Positions 1 through 6,296 are shown, numbered from the stretch's first letter. The stretch: 20,342 bases of DNA from Candidatus Magasanikbacteria bacterium RIFOXYD12_FULL_33_17 (GCA_001783255.1 MFRB01000130.1:1-20342), one strand, 5' to 3'. Made by a program: numbers and translations. The notes: generated by a model not told the origin, from the letters alone.

Positions 1-793
1 CAAAAGACGAATTATCATAAATACCATTTGTACTAACAGAAAAAGTAGAACTAGAATTTCTTGGTACAAAAAGATTGAAAAAACTATTCGTGATTGGTGT
101 AGAGATATTTTGTTCATCAATAACAGACAATCCAAATTCTTGTTCGAGTAAAGCATCACCAGTAAGTTCAATAGTATAAATTAAATCAGTATTATTATTG
201 TTTACCAACTTAGTAACATTAGCTCCTGTAGCAACACCTTCATAAACAACAGAAGTGACAGGAATAAATATTGGTTCAATAATGGTAGGAACATCATCAT
301 CTTCAATACTCAAAGCAAACAGCTGATCAGGTTGTTCGATAGTAATACCTTTTATGGTAAAAATAATGTATTTGAATAAAACATTAAAATCATTAATAGT
401 GTCGTTACCCATAACATTTACAGGAACAAACAATTCATCATTTTGTGTTGCAGGTGTAAAAGTAAGAAAATACGAATGATCTTCCAAATTAGGCACGGAA
501 TTAGGTACCTCATAATCAACACCATACTCAGCAAAAGTATCCCCTAAAACACTATAAAATATTACTTCCACAGTATAGTCATCAACCAAAACTGGACCGT
601 TATATTTTACACCAACATTATAAGTAGTTGTTTGTCCTGAATTTCCTTCTTTTACATTATCAAGAAGTAAAGAGAAGGTTGGAGAAATAGTGTCTGCATA
701 TTCAGCACTTACCAACCCCACTCCAAAACCATTGAATAGCACAGCTGAAACCAGGAAGAAATTTCCTAGTTTAGCGAAAAAATTATTTTTCAT
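1..793 (-). CDS. Secreted Calx-beta-like surface protein, partial (C-terminus beyond window edge)
   Basis: This reading frame starts at an ATG at 793-791 and stays open to the left edge, giving 264 codons without a stop. The first 30 residues form a clear signal peptide (basic MKNN start, hydrophobic core FFLVSAVLFNGFGVG, cleavage probably after VSA). They differ from the signal peptide of the neighbouring gene (start 3802) at only four positions. The mature part contains Calx-beta-like features: GVDYEVP near residue 120 and repeated short acidic turns such as SIEDDD. No enzyme motif is visible. It is transcribed leftward from a leader that is a diverged copy of the neighbour's leader. It is probably a cell-surface adhesin-like protein, but the anchor and total length lie outside the window. 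No Shine-Dalgarno sequence precedes the ATG. Confidence 0.85.
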   Translation of the reverse strand, partial: MKNNFFAKLGNFFLVSAVLFNGFGVGLVSAEYADTISPTFSLLLDNVKEGNSGQTTTYNVGVKYNGPVLVDDYTVEVIFYSVLGDTFAEYGVDYEVPNSVPNLEDHSYFLTFTPATQNDELFVPVNVMGNDTINDFNVLFKYIIFTIKGITIEQPDQLFALSIEDDDVPTIIEPIFIPVTSVVYEGVATGANVTKLVNNNNTDLIYTIELTGDALLEQEFGLSVIDEQNISTPITNSFFNLFVPRNSSSTFSVSTNGIYDNSSF

Positions 794-841
794 AAGTAAA
801 TATATTAAACTTGGTAATTTTAAATTAATAAGTTAAATATA

Positions 842-860
842 TCATACTTAATCAGTATGA
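842..860. repeat. 19-bp near-palindrome, first of a pair
   Basis: TCATACTTAATCAGTATGA has CATACT/AGTATG arms around a 5-base centre. It lies in the untranslated leader of the left surface gene, about 50 bases upstream of its ATG. It could be a protein-binding operator or an RNA hairpin. It is absent from the leader of the paralogous gene. Confidence 0.6.
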
Positions 861-877
861 ATTAATAGATAAATTTA

Positions 878-896
878 TCATACTTTTTAAGTATGA
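878..896. repeat. 19-bp palindrome, second of a pair
   Basis: TCATACTTTTTAAGTATGA has TCATACTT/AAGTATGA arms with a 3-base centre. It begins exactly 36 bp from the first copy and shares its outer bases. The pair sits only in the leader of the left surface gene. Confidence 0.6.
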
Positions 897-916
897 GCAA
901 ACTGACTATAAATTAC

Positions 917-943
917 AATGGTTTATGAATGGTCATAACCATT
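917..943 (-). promoter_or_regulatory. Conserved leader hairpin, left copy
   Basis: AATGGTT (917-923) and AACCATT (937-943) form a 7-bp stem in the 5' leader of the left surface gene. The same arms occur in the leader of the right surface gene (3854-3879), although loop length and sequence differ (13 versus 12 bases). Conserved arms with changed loops suggest that the RNA stem matters. Confidence 0.5.
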
Positions 944-1001
944 TTTAAAGTGTGAACTAATTGGCCAAAAAGCCTTTGGATGAATCTAAACATGTGGAGA
1001 A

Positions 1002-1030
1002 TCAGTAATATACCATACTATTTTTGTCAA
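1002..1030 (-). promoter_or_regulatory. Probable promoter of left surface gene (degenerate -10)
   Basis: A perfect -35 TTGACA (complement of 1025-1030) is followed, after 17 bases, by a poor -10 match TACTGA (1002-1007). The position is homologous to the much better promoter of the right surface gene, where TTGACA and TACACT are also 17 bases apart. The weak -10 suggests lower activity or a slightly different spacing. Confidence 0.45.
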
Positions 1031-1095
1031 CTACTCCATATATATTATATTAACATAATCTTTATATCTTGTAAAGTCTATGTGTGAACAATCAA
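1024..1095. repeat. Diverged duplicate of the 3962-4040 promoter region and gene start
   Basis: From TTGTCA through GTAAAG to TGTGAACAA this stretch aligns with 3962-4040, which in the second copy carries the divergent promoter and the start codon of the membrane-protein gene at 4026. Here the start codon position reads GTGAAC and no long homologous frame follows. It looks like the fossil end of a duplication that carried a little of the neighbouring gene along. Confidence 0.5.
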
Positions 1096-1102
1096 AACTT
1101 CA

Positions 1103-1143
1103 CAAAAAAAGAAGCTACTCAATATATATGAATAGCTTCTTTA
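1103..1143 (-). terminator. Rho-independent terminator of the right surface gene
   Basis: Read on the minus strand, AAGAAGCTATTC and GAGTAGCTTCTT form a long stem with one mismatched pair around an AT-rich loop, followed by a run of T. It lies about 25 bp after the stop codon at 1166-1168. Confidence 0.8.
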
Positions 1144-1165
1144 TTTTTTATATCATCAAACAATC

Positions 1166-3802
1166 TTACACATTTTTTCTCACTCTATTGATAGCAAGAC
1201 CAGCGCCAGCCACAGCGGCTAGAGCACCACTACCAAAGATAATTTTGATCCAAGTTGGTAATTCTTCTGTTGTTTCGGCAGGTACTTCTTCAGTGATTTC
1301 TTCTTCAGTATTTTCAGAAGTAGTTTCTTCTTCTGTAGAAGTATTTTCTTCCTCAGTTGTAGTTGCTTCTTCTTCTGTATTATTAGCAGAAGTGTTATTG
1401 TTAGTATTATTATTTGTATTACCAGTACTTCCAGTTTCTTCTGCAGGAGTTGCTGTATAAGTTGTTGAAGTAGGAGTAGGAGTAGGAGTTGTAGTTTCAG
1501 TTTTAGTATTTGAAGTTTTATCTGGAGTTCCAGTATTTGTAGAAGCTTTGCCAGCTACAACTTTTACCTTTACTTGCGCACTACTCTCAGCACCATAAGC
1601 ATCTTTTACTTTGATATTCAAAGTGTAATTACTTATTTTAGTATAAGTATATTTGACTGTTGGAACAGTGTAATATACTTCATCACTACCATCACCAAAG
1701 TTCCAGAAATAAAATCTGATATTACCTTCTTTATCTACACTACCACTAGCATCAAAAGTAATTTCTTTGTTTACTTCCACAGTTACTTCTTGACCATTAG
1801 TTACAACAGCTTGAGGAGCTGTATTAGGAAGAAGAACTGAACCGCCACCGCCAGATGTATTATTTGTAGGAGGATTTGTATTTTCTTCAACAGGAGTAGA
1901 GTCAGTCACGACTACATCAAACGTAGAAGTAACTATACCACCATGTTGGTCATTACCAGTAAGTTCAATAGTACTTGTACCAACTTTCAAACCTGTTAAT
2001 ACCAAACTAGAAAATTCTATGTCTGATGTTGTTGTCACAACAGTAGCATCTGTATTATTAGTCAAACTAATACCAACTCTGTCATTAGTATCTAAATCAG
2101 AAAACAAATTTTGTAATGTTTCATTATCAATAATAACTGTAGAACTTACATGAAGATCTATACGTTGTGTTACTATCGCTTCATTTACTGTTGGAATGTT
2201 GTTTGTAACAGTCAAACTAAACGTGGTACTAGCATTTAATCCATCAGAATCTGTAGCAATCATTCTCACTGTTGTTGTACCAGCTTTTGTTCCTGTTAAT
2301 ACTAATTCTCCGTTTGTTTTTATTTCATATGTTGCAATTGTAGAGTCTGACAATACTACACTATAAGTAAGTACATCTAAGTCAGGATCTGAAAAAGTTC
2401 TTGGGAATGAAACCGGTGTTGAGTTATTACCCACATGAATAGCATCCAACGTTATTAGTTCTGTACTAGCTATAGGTGCACGATTTTCAGGTGGAACACC
2501 ATTATCTACTATAGTAAAAGTATGTGTTTTGTTTCCAGTCACAGCTGTAAGAGGAACTTCTGTTTCTCCTACTATAACTTTATCAATAGTCATACTTACA
2601 GTCTTATTTCCACCATCTATATTATAAATATAAAGTGGAACAACAATAGATTCTCCAGCAGGAATGATTACCAAAGGTGTTTCACCCAATATTCTATAAT
2701 TAGGATCTGTTTCAATAAATGTAAAATTTGTACCTGGAGTTGCTGTTGAACCAGCAAAATTTATAACTACCATAGCATCACCATCACCATTATTACTTAG
2801 TTTTGCTAAATTACTAGAAGTAACAACATCATTTGAGATTGTTGAAATTTCATCAATTTCAAGACCTAAGCCATTTGAAATAAAACCAATTCTTGAATCA
2901 TTATCTTCAAGAGTAACAGTACTTACTGGATTTACTGCAAATGTATATGTGTTTGTATCAGAATCTATTGCATTTACCACAGTAAATATTGCTTCTTCTG
3001 CAATTTCGTACAATCCATCATTGTATAAAGGATTATTTGTGGCAATATAAAATTCTGCATTTCCACCTGCGGGAATAGTTACTGTCGTAGGACTGGATGT
3101 TATAAGAGTCGCATCACTAAAAGCAGGACCATTTTTAATGGTAAAACCATAATCAGTATTCAATGTGGCACTTCCTGAAACATCTACTGTATAAGTTAAA
3201 TCTTTAGTACTAATATTTGTTAAGGTAGTAAAATTATTACCCATACCAGCATAAAAACCTTCCGTAACTGAAAATGTACTTGTACTAAAAGTAGGCGCAG
3301 GCATATCATTATCCTTGATAGAAACTTCTACACTACCTAACACTAAATCTGTAATTTGATTTCCTGTAATCATGTCAAAAACATTTCCAAAAACAACTTT
3401 GATATTTTCAAGACTTTCAATATCAGTATCGTCAACAATAGATATTGGAAAACCTACAGAAGATGCAGTACCATCTACAGAAGCAGGAACATATATTTTA
3501 CCAGGATTTGCTTCATTAAAAGGTGGAATACTCTGTAATGAATAATCAGTACTAACAGTAGCAGTACCTCCTAGAGTAAATTCAATATATATAGGAGTTG
3601 AAGTAGCATTGTATATATTAATTATAGAAATATTACCGTCAGACTCTAGCACAATATCTGCTGGAGATGATGCCCATACAGATGGAGTTTCAACTGGACC
3701 AGGTGTTGGAGCAGCCTTCACAAACCCCACACCAAAACCATTGAATAAAACAGCTGAAACCAGGAAAAAATGGCCTAGTTTAGCGAAAAAGTTCTTTTTC
3801 AT
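1166..3802 (-). CDS. Large modular surface protein: Calx-beta-like, cadherin-like and PKD domains with C-terminal membrane anchor
   Basis: The gene encodes 878 residues from the ATG at 3802. The open frame extends 16 codons further, but only the chosen start puts the signal peptide MKKNFFAKLG at the N-terminus, matching the paralogue. Visible parts: signal peptide 1-30; three Calx-beta-like modules at about 45-165, 170-302 and 305-435 (STDYSL, VDDTDIE, NTDYGF, ending LEDND or KDND); two cadherin-like/Ig modules at about 443-533 and 536-634 (TFSDPDLDVLTYSV); a GGGGS linker; a PKD domain at about 660-749 with the typical FWNFGDGS; a Thr/Pro/Asn/Glu-rich stalk at 750-848; a membrane helix at about 851-871; and a basic tail RVRKNV. 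This is an envelope-anchored adhesin or matrix protein by architecture, probably binding calcium through Calx-beta and cadherin-like modules (family knowledge). There is no LPXTG sorting motif, only ELPTW before the helix. Confidence 0.9.
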   Translation of the reverse strand: MKKNFFAKLGHFFLVSAVLFNGFGVGFVKAAPTPGPVETPSVWASSPADIVLESDGNISIINIYNATSTPIYIEFTLGGTATVSTDYSLQSIPPFNEANPGKIYVPASVDGTASSVGFPISIVDDTDIESLENIKVVFGNVFDMITGNQITDLVLGSVEVSIKDNDMPAPTFSTSTFSVTEGFYAGMGNNFTTLTNISTKDLTYTVDVSGSATLNTDYGFTIKNGPAFSDATLITSSPTTVTIPAGGNAEFYIATNNPLYNDGLYEIAEEAIFTVVNAIDSDTNTYTFAVNPVSTVTLEDNDSRIGFISNGLGLEIDEISTISNDVVTSSNLAKLSNNGDGDAMVVINFAGSTATPGTNFTFIETDPNYRILGETPLVIIPAGESIVVPLYIYNIDGGNKTVSMTIDKVIVGETEVPLTAVTGNKTHTFTIVDNGVPPENRAPIASTELITLDAIHVGNNSTPVSFPRTFSDPDLDVLTYSVVLSDSTIATYEIKTNGELVLTGTKAGTTTVRMIATDSDGLNASTTFSLTVTNNIPTVNEAIVTQRIDLHVSSTVIIDNETLQNLFSDLDTNDRVGISLTNNTDATVVTTTSDIEFSSLVLTGLKVGTSTIELTGNDQHGGIVTSTFDVVVTDSTPVEENTNPPTNNTSGGGGSVLLPNTAPQAVVTNGQEVTVEVNKEITFDASGSVDKEGNIRFYFWNFGDGSDEVYYTVPTVKYTYTKISNYTLNIKVKDAYGAESSAQVKVKVVAGKASTNTGTPDKTSNTKTETTTPTPTPTSTTYTATPAEETGSTGNTNNNTNNNTSANNTEEEATTTEEENTSTEEETTSENTEEEITEEVPAETTEELPTWIKIIFGSGALAAVAGAGLAINRVRKNV

Positions 3803-3853
3803 AGACAAATATATTAGACTTATTACGTATAAATTAAAATGACTACACATTAT

Positions 3854-3879
3854 AATGGTTTATGGAAATCACAACCATT
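3854..3879 (-). promoter_or_regulatory. Conserved leader hairpin, right copy
   Basis: AATGGTT (3854-3860) pairs with AACCATT (3873-3879) in the leader of the right surface gene. A second small stem, AGGCT/AGCCT at 3898-3913, lies nearer the transcription start; its counterpart in the left copy (963-974) is weaker. The leader is about 130 bases long and has no Shine-Dalgarno sequence before the ATG. Confidence 0.5.
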
Positions 3880-3939
3880 TGTAAATTATGAATTAATAGG
3901 CTAAATAAAGCCTTTTTATATATGTGTAATAAACGGAGT

Positions 3940-3968
3940 AGTGTAGCACAATTTACTACTTTTGTCAA
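3940..3968 (-). promoter_or_regulatory. Sigma70-type promoter of the right surface gene
   Basis: The -35 TTGACA (complement of 3963-3968), a 17-base spacer and the -10 TACACT (complement of 3940-3945) preceded by TG (extended -10) make a strong promoter pointing left. Its -35 overlaps the -35 of the divergent promoter at 3962-3990. Confidence 0.8.
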
Positions 3969-3990
3969 TATCCTCCGCATATGTTAAAAT
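3962..3990 (+). promoter_or_regulatory. Divergent promoter for the membrane-protein gene at 4026
   Basis: TTGTCA (3962-3967), a 17-base spacer and TAAAAT (3985-3990) lie about 35 bases ahead of the ATG at 4026. The -35 hexamer overlaps the -35 of the leftward promoter by five bases. Confidence 0.65.
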
Positions 3991-4025
3991 AACATAACAT
4001 TGAGCTTTTGTAAAGACTATAAACT

Positions 4026-4583
4026 ATGAACAAAATATACTATCCAAACCAAAAAACACACAGCAAAATATTACTCTGGATACAGAGAGTCACTGCTCTT
4101 GTCTTCCTCTATGCCACTCTCACCTTGCCAGCGGGCTTAAAACTAATGGACACACCTTTGGTTAGTACCATTAGAAAAGAATACCCTACTTGGTGGCATG
4201 TAGTCTTCGATATTATTTTGACTATTCTTATTTCTGGGATCATTATTTTTATAATCAAATTATTTTTACTATACACCAAAAAACATCCTGTCTCCAAAAA
4301 ATATATTAAGTGGCTAAAAAAAATGGATGGCAAGTTCATACAGAATTTTCTCAACTTTGATTTTTTCGTAATTAAATTTTTGTTGGCAACTCTAGTCTCA
4401 CTAATAATTTGGCAATTATTAAAATTACTTTTGCAAAACTTTAGCATTTTTAATCTGCCAAAATATTCCAATCAACCAGTCGTCTTCATCATGGTGATGT
4501 TGGGACTGATAACTTTGGTAGAAAGTTTTGAAACTTGGAAAATAAAAATTAGAAAACATTTGCATATTACTGAGAAGTTTTGA
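4026..4583 (+). CDS. Small polytopic membrane protein, function unknown
   Basis: The gene encodes 185 residues. I do not recognise the family. It is predicted to lie in the inner membrane, with hydrophobic segments at about 18-38, 58-83, 112-137 and 150-166, separated by basic stretches (KKHPVSKKYIKWLKKMDGK at about 85-103 and a basic C-terminal tail from about 170). This pattern suggests four membrane helices with cytoplasmic basic loops. There is no signal peptidase site and no catalytic motif. It is transcribed divergently from the surface-protein gene with overlapping -35 boxes, so the two may be expressed together. The fossil start found at 1080-1095 implies it neighboured the surface gene before that locus was duplicated. 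Stop is TGA. Confidence 0.75.
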   Translation: MNKIYYPNQKTHSKILLWIQRVTALVFLYATLTLPAGLKLMDTPLVSTIRKEYPTWWHVVFDIILTILISGIIIFIIKLFLLYTKKHPVSKKYIKWLKKMDGKFIQNFLNFDFFVIKFLLATLVSLIIWQLLKLLLQNFSIFNLPKYSNQPVVFIMVMLGLITLVESFETWKIKIRKHLHITEKF

Positions 4584-4599
4584 CAGATTAAAAATGATT

Positions 4600-4723
4600 C
4601 TCCCCCTAGCAGGGGGAGCTACCCGCCCAAGGCTGGTCCGCCTAGGGTGGAGAGGGGGTCTTTAGCAAGATAAAACGTCTTGTTATACTCTAGACCTCCC
4701 CTAACCCCTCCTATTAGGAGGGG
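4600..4723. repeat. GC-rich nested inverted-repeat element (REP/MITE-like)
   Basis: The left end is a perfect hairpin CTCCCCCT-agc-AGGGGGAG (4600-4618) and the right end a perfect hairpin CCCCTCCT-att-AGGAGGGG (4705-4723). Inside, GGGGGTCT (about 4644-4651) can pair with AGACCTCCCC (about 4692-4701) around a small CAAGA/TCTTG hairpin. It is much richer in G+C than its surroundings and has no coding potential. The form resembles dispersed, palindromic, non-coding intergenic repeats. It lies between two plus-strand genes and its core carries a possible promoter. Confidence 0.65.
4661..4689 (+). promoter_or_regulatory. Possible promoter of the SanA-like gene inside the repeat element
   Basis: TTTAGC (4661-4666), a 17-base spacer and TATACT (4684-4689) with an upstream TG (extended -10) lie in the AT-rich core of the inverted-repeat element, about 50 bases before the ATG at 4741. 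The -35 is poor, so the call rests on the -10. Confidence 0.4.
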
Positions 4724-4740
4724 AAATTGTCCTATATATT

Positions 4741-5385
4741 ATGAAAAAAGTTTTCAAAAAAATTTTATTATTTTTTTTATTGGGGATTGCACTCACTTCT
4801 GTTTGGATTGCTATCACCGATAGTATTGTAAAAAAAACTGTTAGCGAAAAACTATATAGTTCTGTGGAAGAAATTCCTTACAACAAAGTTGGACTACTCT
4901 TAGGTACTGGTAAATATTTGCGTGATGGTCGTATCAATGCTTATTATGCTTATAGAATTACAGCTACCAAAGAACTTTTTGAAGCTAACAAAATTGATTT
5001 CATTTTAGTAAGTGGTGACAACGGCACGAAAAAATATGATGAACCGACGACTATCCAAAAAGATTTGTTAGAAGCTGGCATACCAACATCAAGTATTTTT
5101 CTCGACTATGCTGGCTTTCGCACTCTAGACTCAGTCGTCCGAAGCAAAAAAATATTTGGACAAGAGAGTATAACTATCATCTCACAAAAATTCCACAATG
5201 AACGTGCAATATATATCGCCAACAAAAAAGGTATAGACGCCATCGGTTACAATGCTCGTGATGTAAATTCTTATGCTAATACAAAAATACAAATCAGAGA
5301 AAGCTTCGCTAGAATAAAAATGATGTTAGATTTGTTATTTGATATTCAACCGAAGTTTTTAGGGGAGAAAATTGAAATAAGGTGA
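4741..5385 (+). CDS. sanA: SanA/YdcF-type (DUF218) membrane-anchored envelope protein
   Basis: The gene encodes 214 residues with an N-terminal hydrophobic anchor at about 8-26 after a basic MKKVFKK start. The rest is a DUF218 domain close to SanA: GLLLGTG at 51-57, LVSGDN at 89-94, YDEPTT, the segment DYAGFRTLDSVVRSKKIFG at about 122-140, and SQKFHNERAIY at about 148-158. SanA homologues affect envelope permeability (vancomycin exclusion at high temperature in E. coli), but their chemistry is not established. Length fits the family. The domain should face outside the membrane. The AGGAGGGG at 4716-4723 is 17 bases from the ATG, too far for a normal ribosome-binding site and part of the repeat element. 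A strong terminator follows at 5467-5514. Confidence 0.88.
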   Translation: MKKVFKKILLFFLLGIALTSVWIAITDSIVKKTVSEKLYSSVEEIPYNKVGLLLGTGKYLRDGRINAYYAYRITATKELFEANKIDFILVSGDNGTKKYDEPTTIQKDLLEAGIPTSSIFLDYAGFRTLDSVVRSKKIFGQESITIISQKFHNERAIYIANKKGIDAIGYNARDVNSYANTKIQIRESFARIKMMLDLLFDIQPKFLGEKIEIR

Positions 5386-5417
5386 TAGTTCATAAAGTTA
5401 TAAAGTTTTTTAAGAAA

Positions 5418-5443
5418 TAAAAAAATACTTCTTTCAAAGTATT
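5418..5443 (-). terminator. Terminator of the GC-rich cassette gene
   Basis: On the minus strand AATACTT-tgaaag-AAGTATT is followed by TTTTT. It lies about 100 bases after the stop codon of the gene at 5541-5972 and in the right orientation to end it. Confidence 0.6.
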
Positions 5444-5466
5444 CAATAAAAAATGATTTTCCTTTG

Positions 5467-5514
5467 CTGCCCGTACTGATGTAAACTTTACACCAGTACG
5501 GACAGTCTTTTTTT
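5467..5514 (+). terminator. Strong terminator of the SanA-like gene
   Basis: A long hairpin with CTGCCCGTACTG and CAGTACGGACAG arms, continued by TGTAA/TTACA near a tiny loop, is followed by TCTTTTTTT. It ends plus-strand transcription about 80 bases after the stop at 5385 and marks the left border of the GC-rich cassette. Confidence 0.8.
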
Positions 5515-5540
5515 CCTCCTAGATTGAAGAATAGACTTGG

Positions 5541-5972
5541 CTACTTGTCGTAGGGGAGGCCCAGTTGTGGGGTCTCCCCGTAGAAGACGACGTGGTAGAT
5601 GAGACCCCGAGAGGTCTCATCCAACGAGAACTCGGTGCAGTAGCCCTTGCACCGAAGGGTAACGTACTTGTCCAGAAACTCCCCCGTGATAGCTCCTACC
5701 CGAAGGTCGGAGCCACCACGCTCGGCCAGCGAGTTGAACTCCGCGATGACGCGGAGTGTCTCGCCAGCCATGAGCTGTTGCGTCGGCTTGAGGCCAGCCT
5801 CGTGGAAGGCCTGGCCGAAAAGAGCTGCCGCCGTCCTCTGGGTCTCCTGCCCCAGAATGACGACCTTGAGGCACCGACGGTACTCGTCAGTGCTGTTGAT
5901 GGAAGTCGAGGCGCACCCCAAGCCGAAAGCGGCCCAGAATGCAACAGTAACGAAAAAAGATCCTATCTTCAA
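5541..5972 (-). CDS. Unrecognised exported protein in a GC-rich cassette (TTG start)
   Basis: The gene encodes 143 residues. I do not recognise it. The start is TTG at 5972-5970, chosen because GGGAGGGG lies about 7 bases upstream and because this start gives a signal-peptide-like N-terminus (MKIG, hydrophobic FFVTVAFWAAFGLG, then C20-AST). C20 could be a lipoprotein cysteine, although GLGC is not a textbook lipobox. Other cysteines are at 34, 108 and 112 (LRCKGYC). By eye the frame is about 57-60% G+C with G/C-ending codons preferred (CTG, GTC, GAG, AAG, TTC), against about one third in all neighbours. It has its own perfect promoter, structured leader and terminator. It looks like a foreign single-gene cassette. 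Several overlapping frames in other phases are by-products of the high G+C. Confidence 0.65.
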   Translation of the reverse strand: MKIGSFFVTVAFWAAFGLGCASTSINSTDEYRRCLKVVILGQETQRTAAALFGQAFHEAGLKPTQQLMAGETLRVIAEFNSLAERGGSDLRVGAITGEFLDKYVTLRCKGYCTEFSLDETSRGLIYHVVFYGETPQLGLPYDK

Positions 5973-5976
5973 ACCA

Positions 5977-6021
5977 AGCCCCCTCCCTTGGGGCTATCGT
6001 ACAACACCGGGAAATCCGGTG
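5977..6021 (-). promoter_or_regulatory. Structured 5' leader of the GC-rich cassette gene with partly sequestered ribosome-binding site
   Basis: Two hairpins fill most of the short leader. CACCGG/CCGGTG (6005-6021) is first in the transcript. AGCCCC/GGGGCT (5977-5995) is second and places the Shine-Dalgarno GGGAGGGG partly in its loop and partly in its 3' arm. Opening of the second stem could control translation. Confidence 0.5.
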
Positions 6022-6033
6022 AAGCGACCGAAA

Positions 6034-6062
6034 ATTATAGCATAAAATAGCCAAAATGTCAA
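6034..6062 (-). promoter_or_regulatory. Perfect consensus extended -10 promoter of the GC-rich cassette gene
   Basis: TTGACA (complement of 6057-6062), exactly 17 bases, then TATAAT (complement of 6034-6039) preceded by TGC. Both hexamers match consensus at all six positions. The expected start of transcription is about 55 bases ahead of the TTG start codon. Confidence 0.85.
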
Positions 6063-6109
6063 TGGTGTGAGATGAAAGGAAACAAAAATAAAATATACAC
6101 AATTCATGA

Positions 6110-6138
6110 TTGTTGTTTCTTTCAAAACATGTTATTAT
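6110..6138 (+). promoter_or_regulatory. Promoter of a very short transcription unit
   Basis: TTGTTG (6110-6115), a 17-base spacer and TATTAT (6133-6138) with TG at the extended -10 position. The terminator at 6228-6256 would give an RNA of roughly 110 bases. Confidence 0.5.
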
Positions 6139-6147
6139 TAGTAAGAT

Positions 6148-6240
6148 ATGAATATAAATTCTCTACAACAATTTAGAGACAGTCAAAGACAGCTATCAGC
6201 TAATTTTCATTTCTTTATCTATACAATAAAATCATCCTAA
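6148..6240 (+). CDS. Possible 30-residue peptide or small RNA
   Basis: An ATG 9 bases after the -10 box opens a 30-codon frame (begins MNINSLQQF, ends YTIKSS). Its stop codon lies in the loop of the terminator hairpin. A coding frame overlapping its own terminator is unusual, so the transcript may instead be a small RNA: TCTCTA/TAGAGA and AGCT/AGCT can form internal stems. No family is recognised. There is no Shine-Dalgarno sequence and almost no leader. It could also be an attenuator ahead of the gene at 6297. Confidence 0.3.
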   Translation: MNINSLQQFRDSQRQLSANFHFFIYTIKSS

Positions 6241-6256
6241 TACGGATGATTTTTTA
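6228..6256 (+). terminator. Terminator of the short transcription unit
   Basis: AAAATCATCC (6228-6237) and GGATGATTTT (6244-6253) form a perfect 10-bp stem with a 6-base loop, running into a T stretch. It lies about 45 bases ahead of the next gene, so it could act either as a simple terminator or as an attenuator. Confidence 0.75.
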
Positions 6257-6296
6257 TTTACTACATGCCACTTTGGTATGACTAATCTTATATAAT

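Noticed and set aside
1166..1300. LPXTG-type sortase signal at the C-terminus of the surface protein
   Set aside because: The sequence is ELPTW, without the TG; a plain membrane helix with a basic tail explains the anchor.
1080..1460. Plus-strand 126-codon frame rich in Ser and Val
   Set aside because: It is the complement of the Thr/Glu-rich stalk codons of the surface protein and has no promoter; its start overlaps the fossil duplicate region.
5565..6050. Plus-strand open frames of 161 and 132 codons across the GC-rich island
   Set aside because: They lie opposite the minus-strand gene, which alone has a consensus promoter, a Shine-Dalgarno sequence and a signal-peptide-like N-terminus. 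High G+C makes stop codons rare in all frames.
6291..6296. TATAAT directly before the ATG at 6297 as a promoter for the PRTase-deaminase
   Set aside because: It has no -35 match at 16-18 bases, and transcription would begin after that ATG. It would only work with the later start at 6375, so it is mentioned there but not called.
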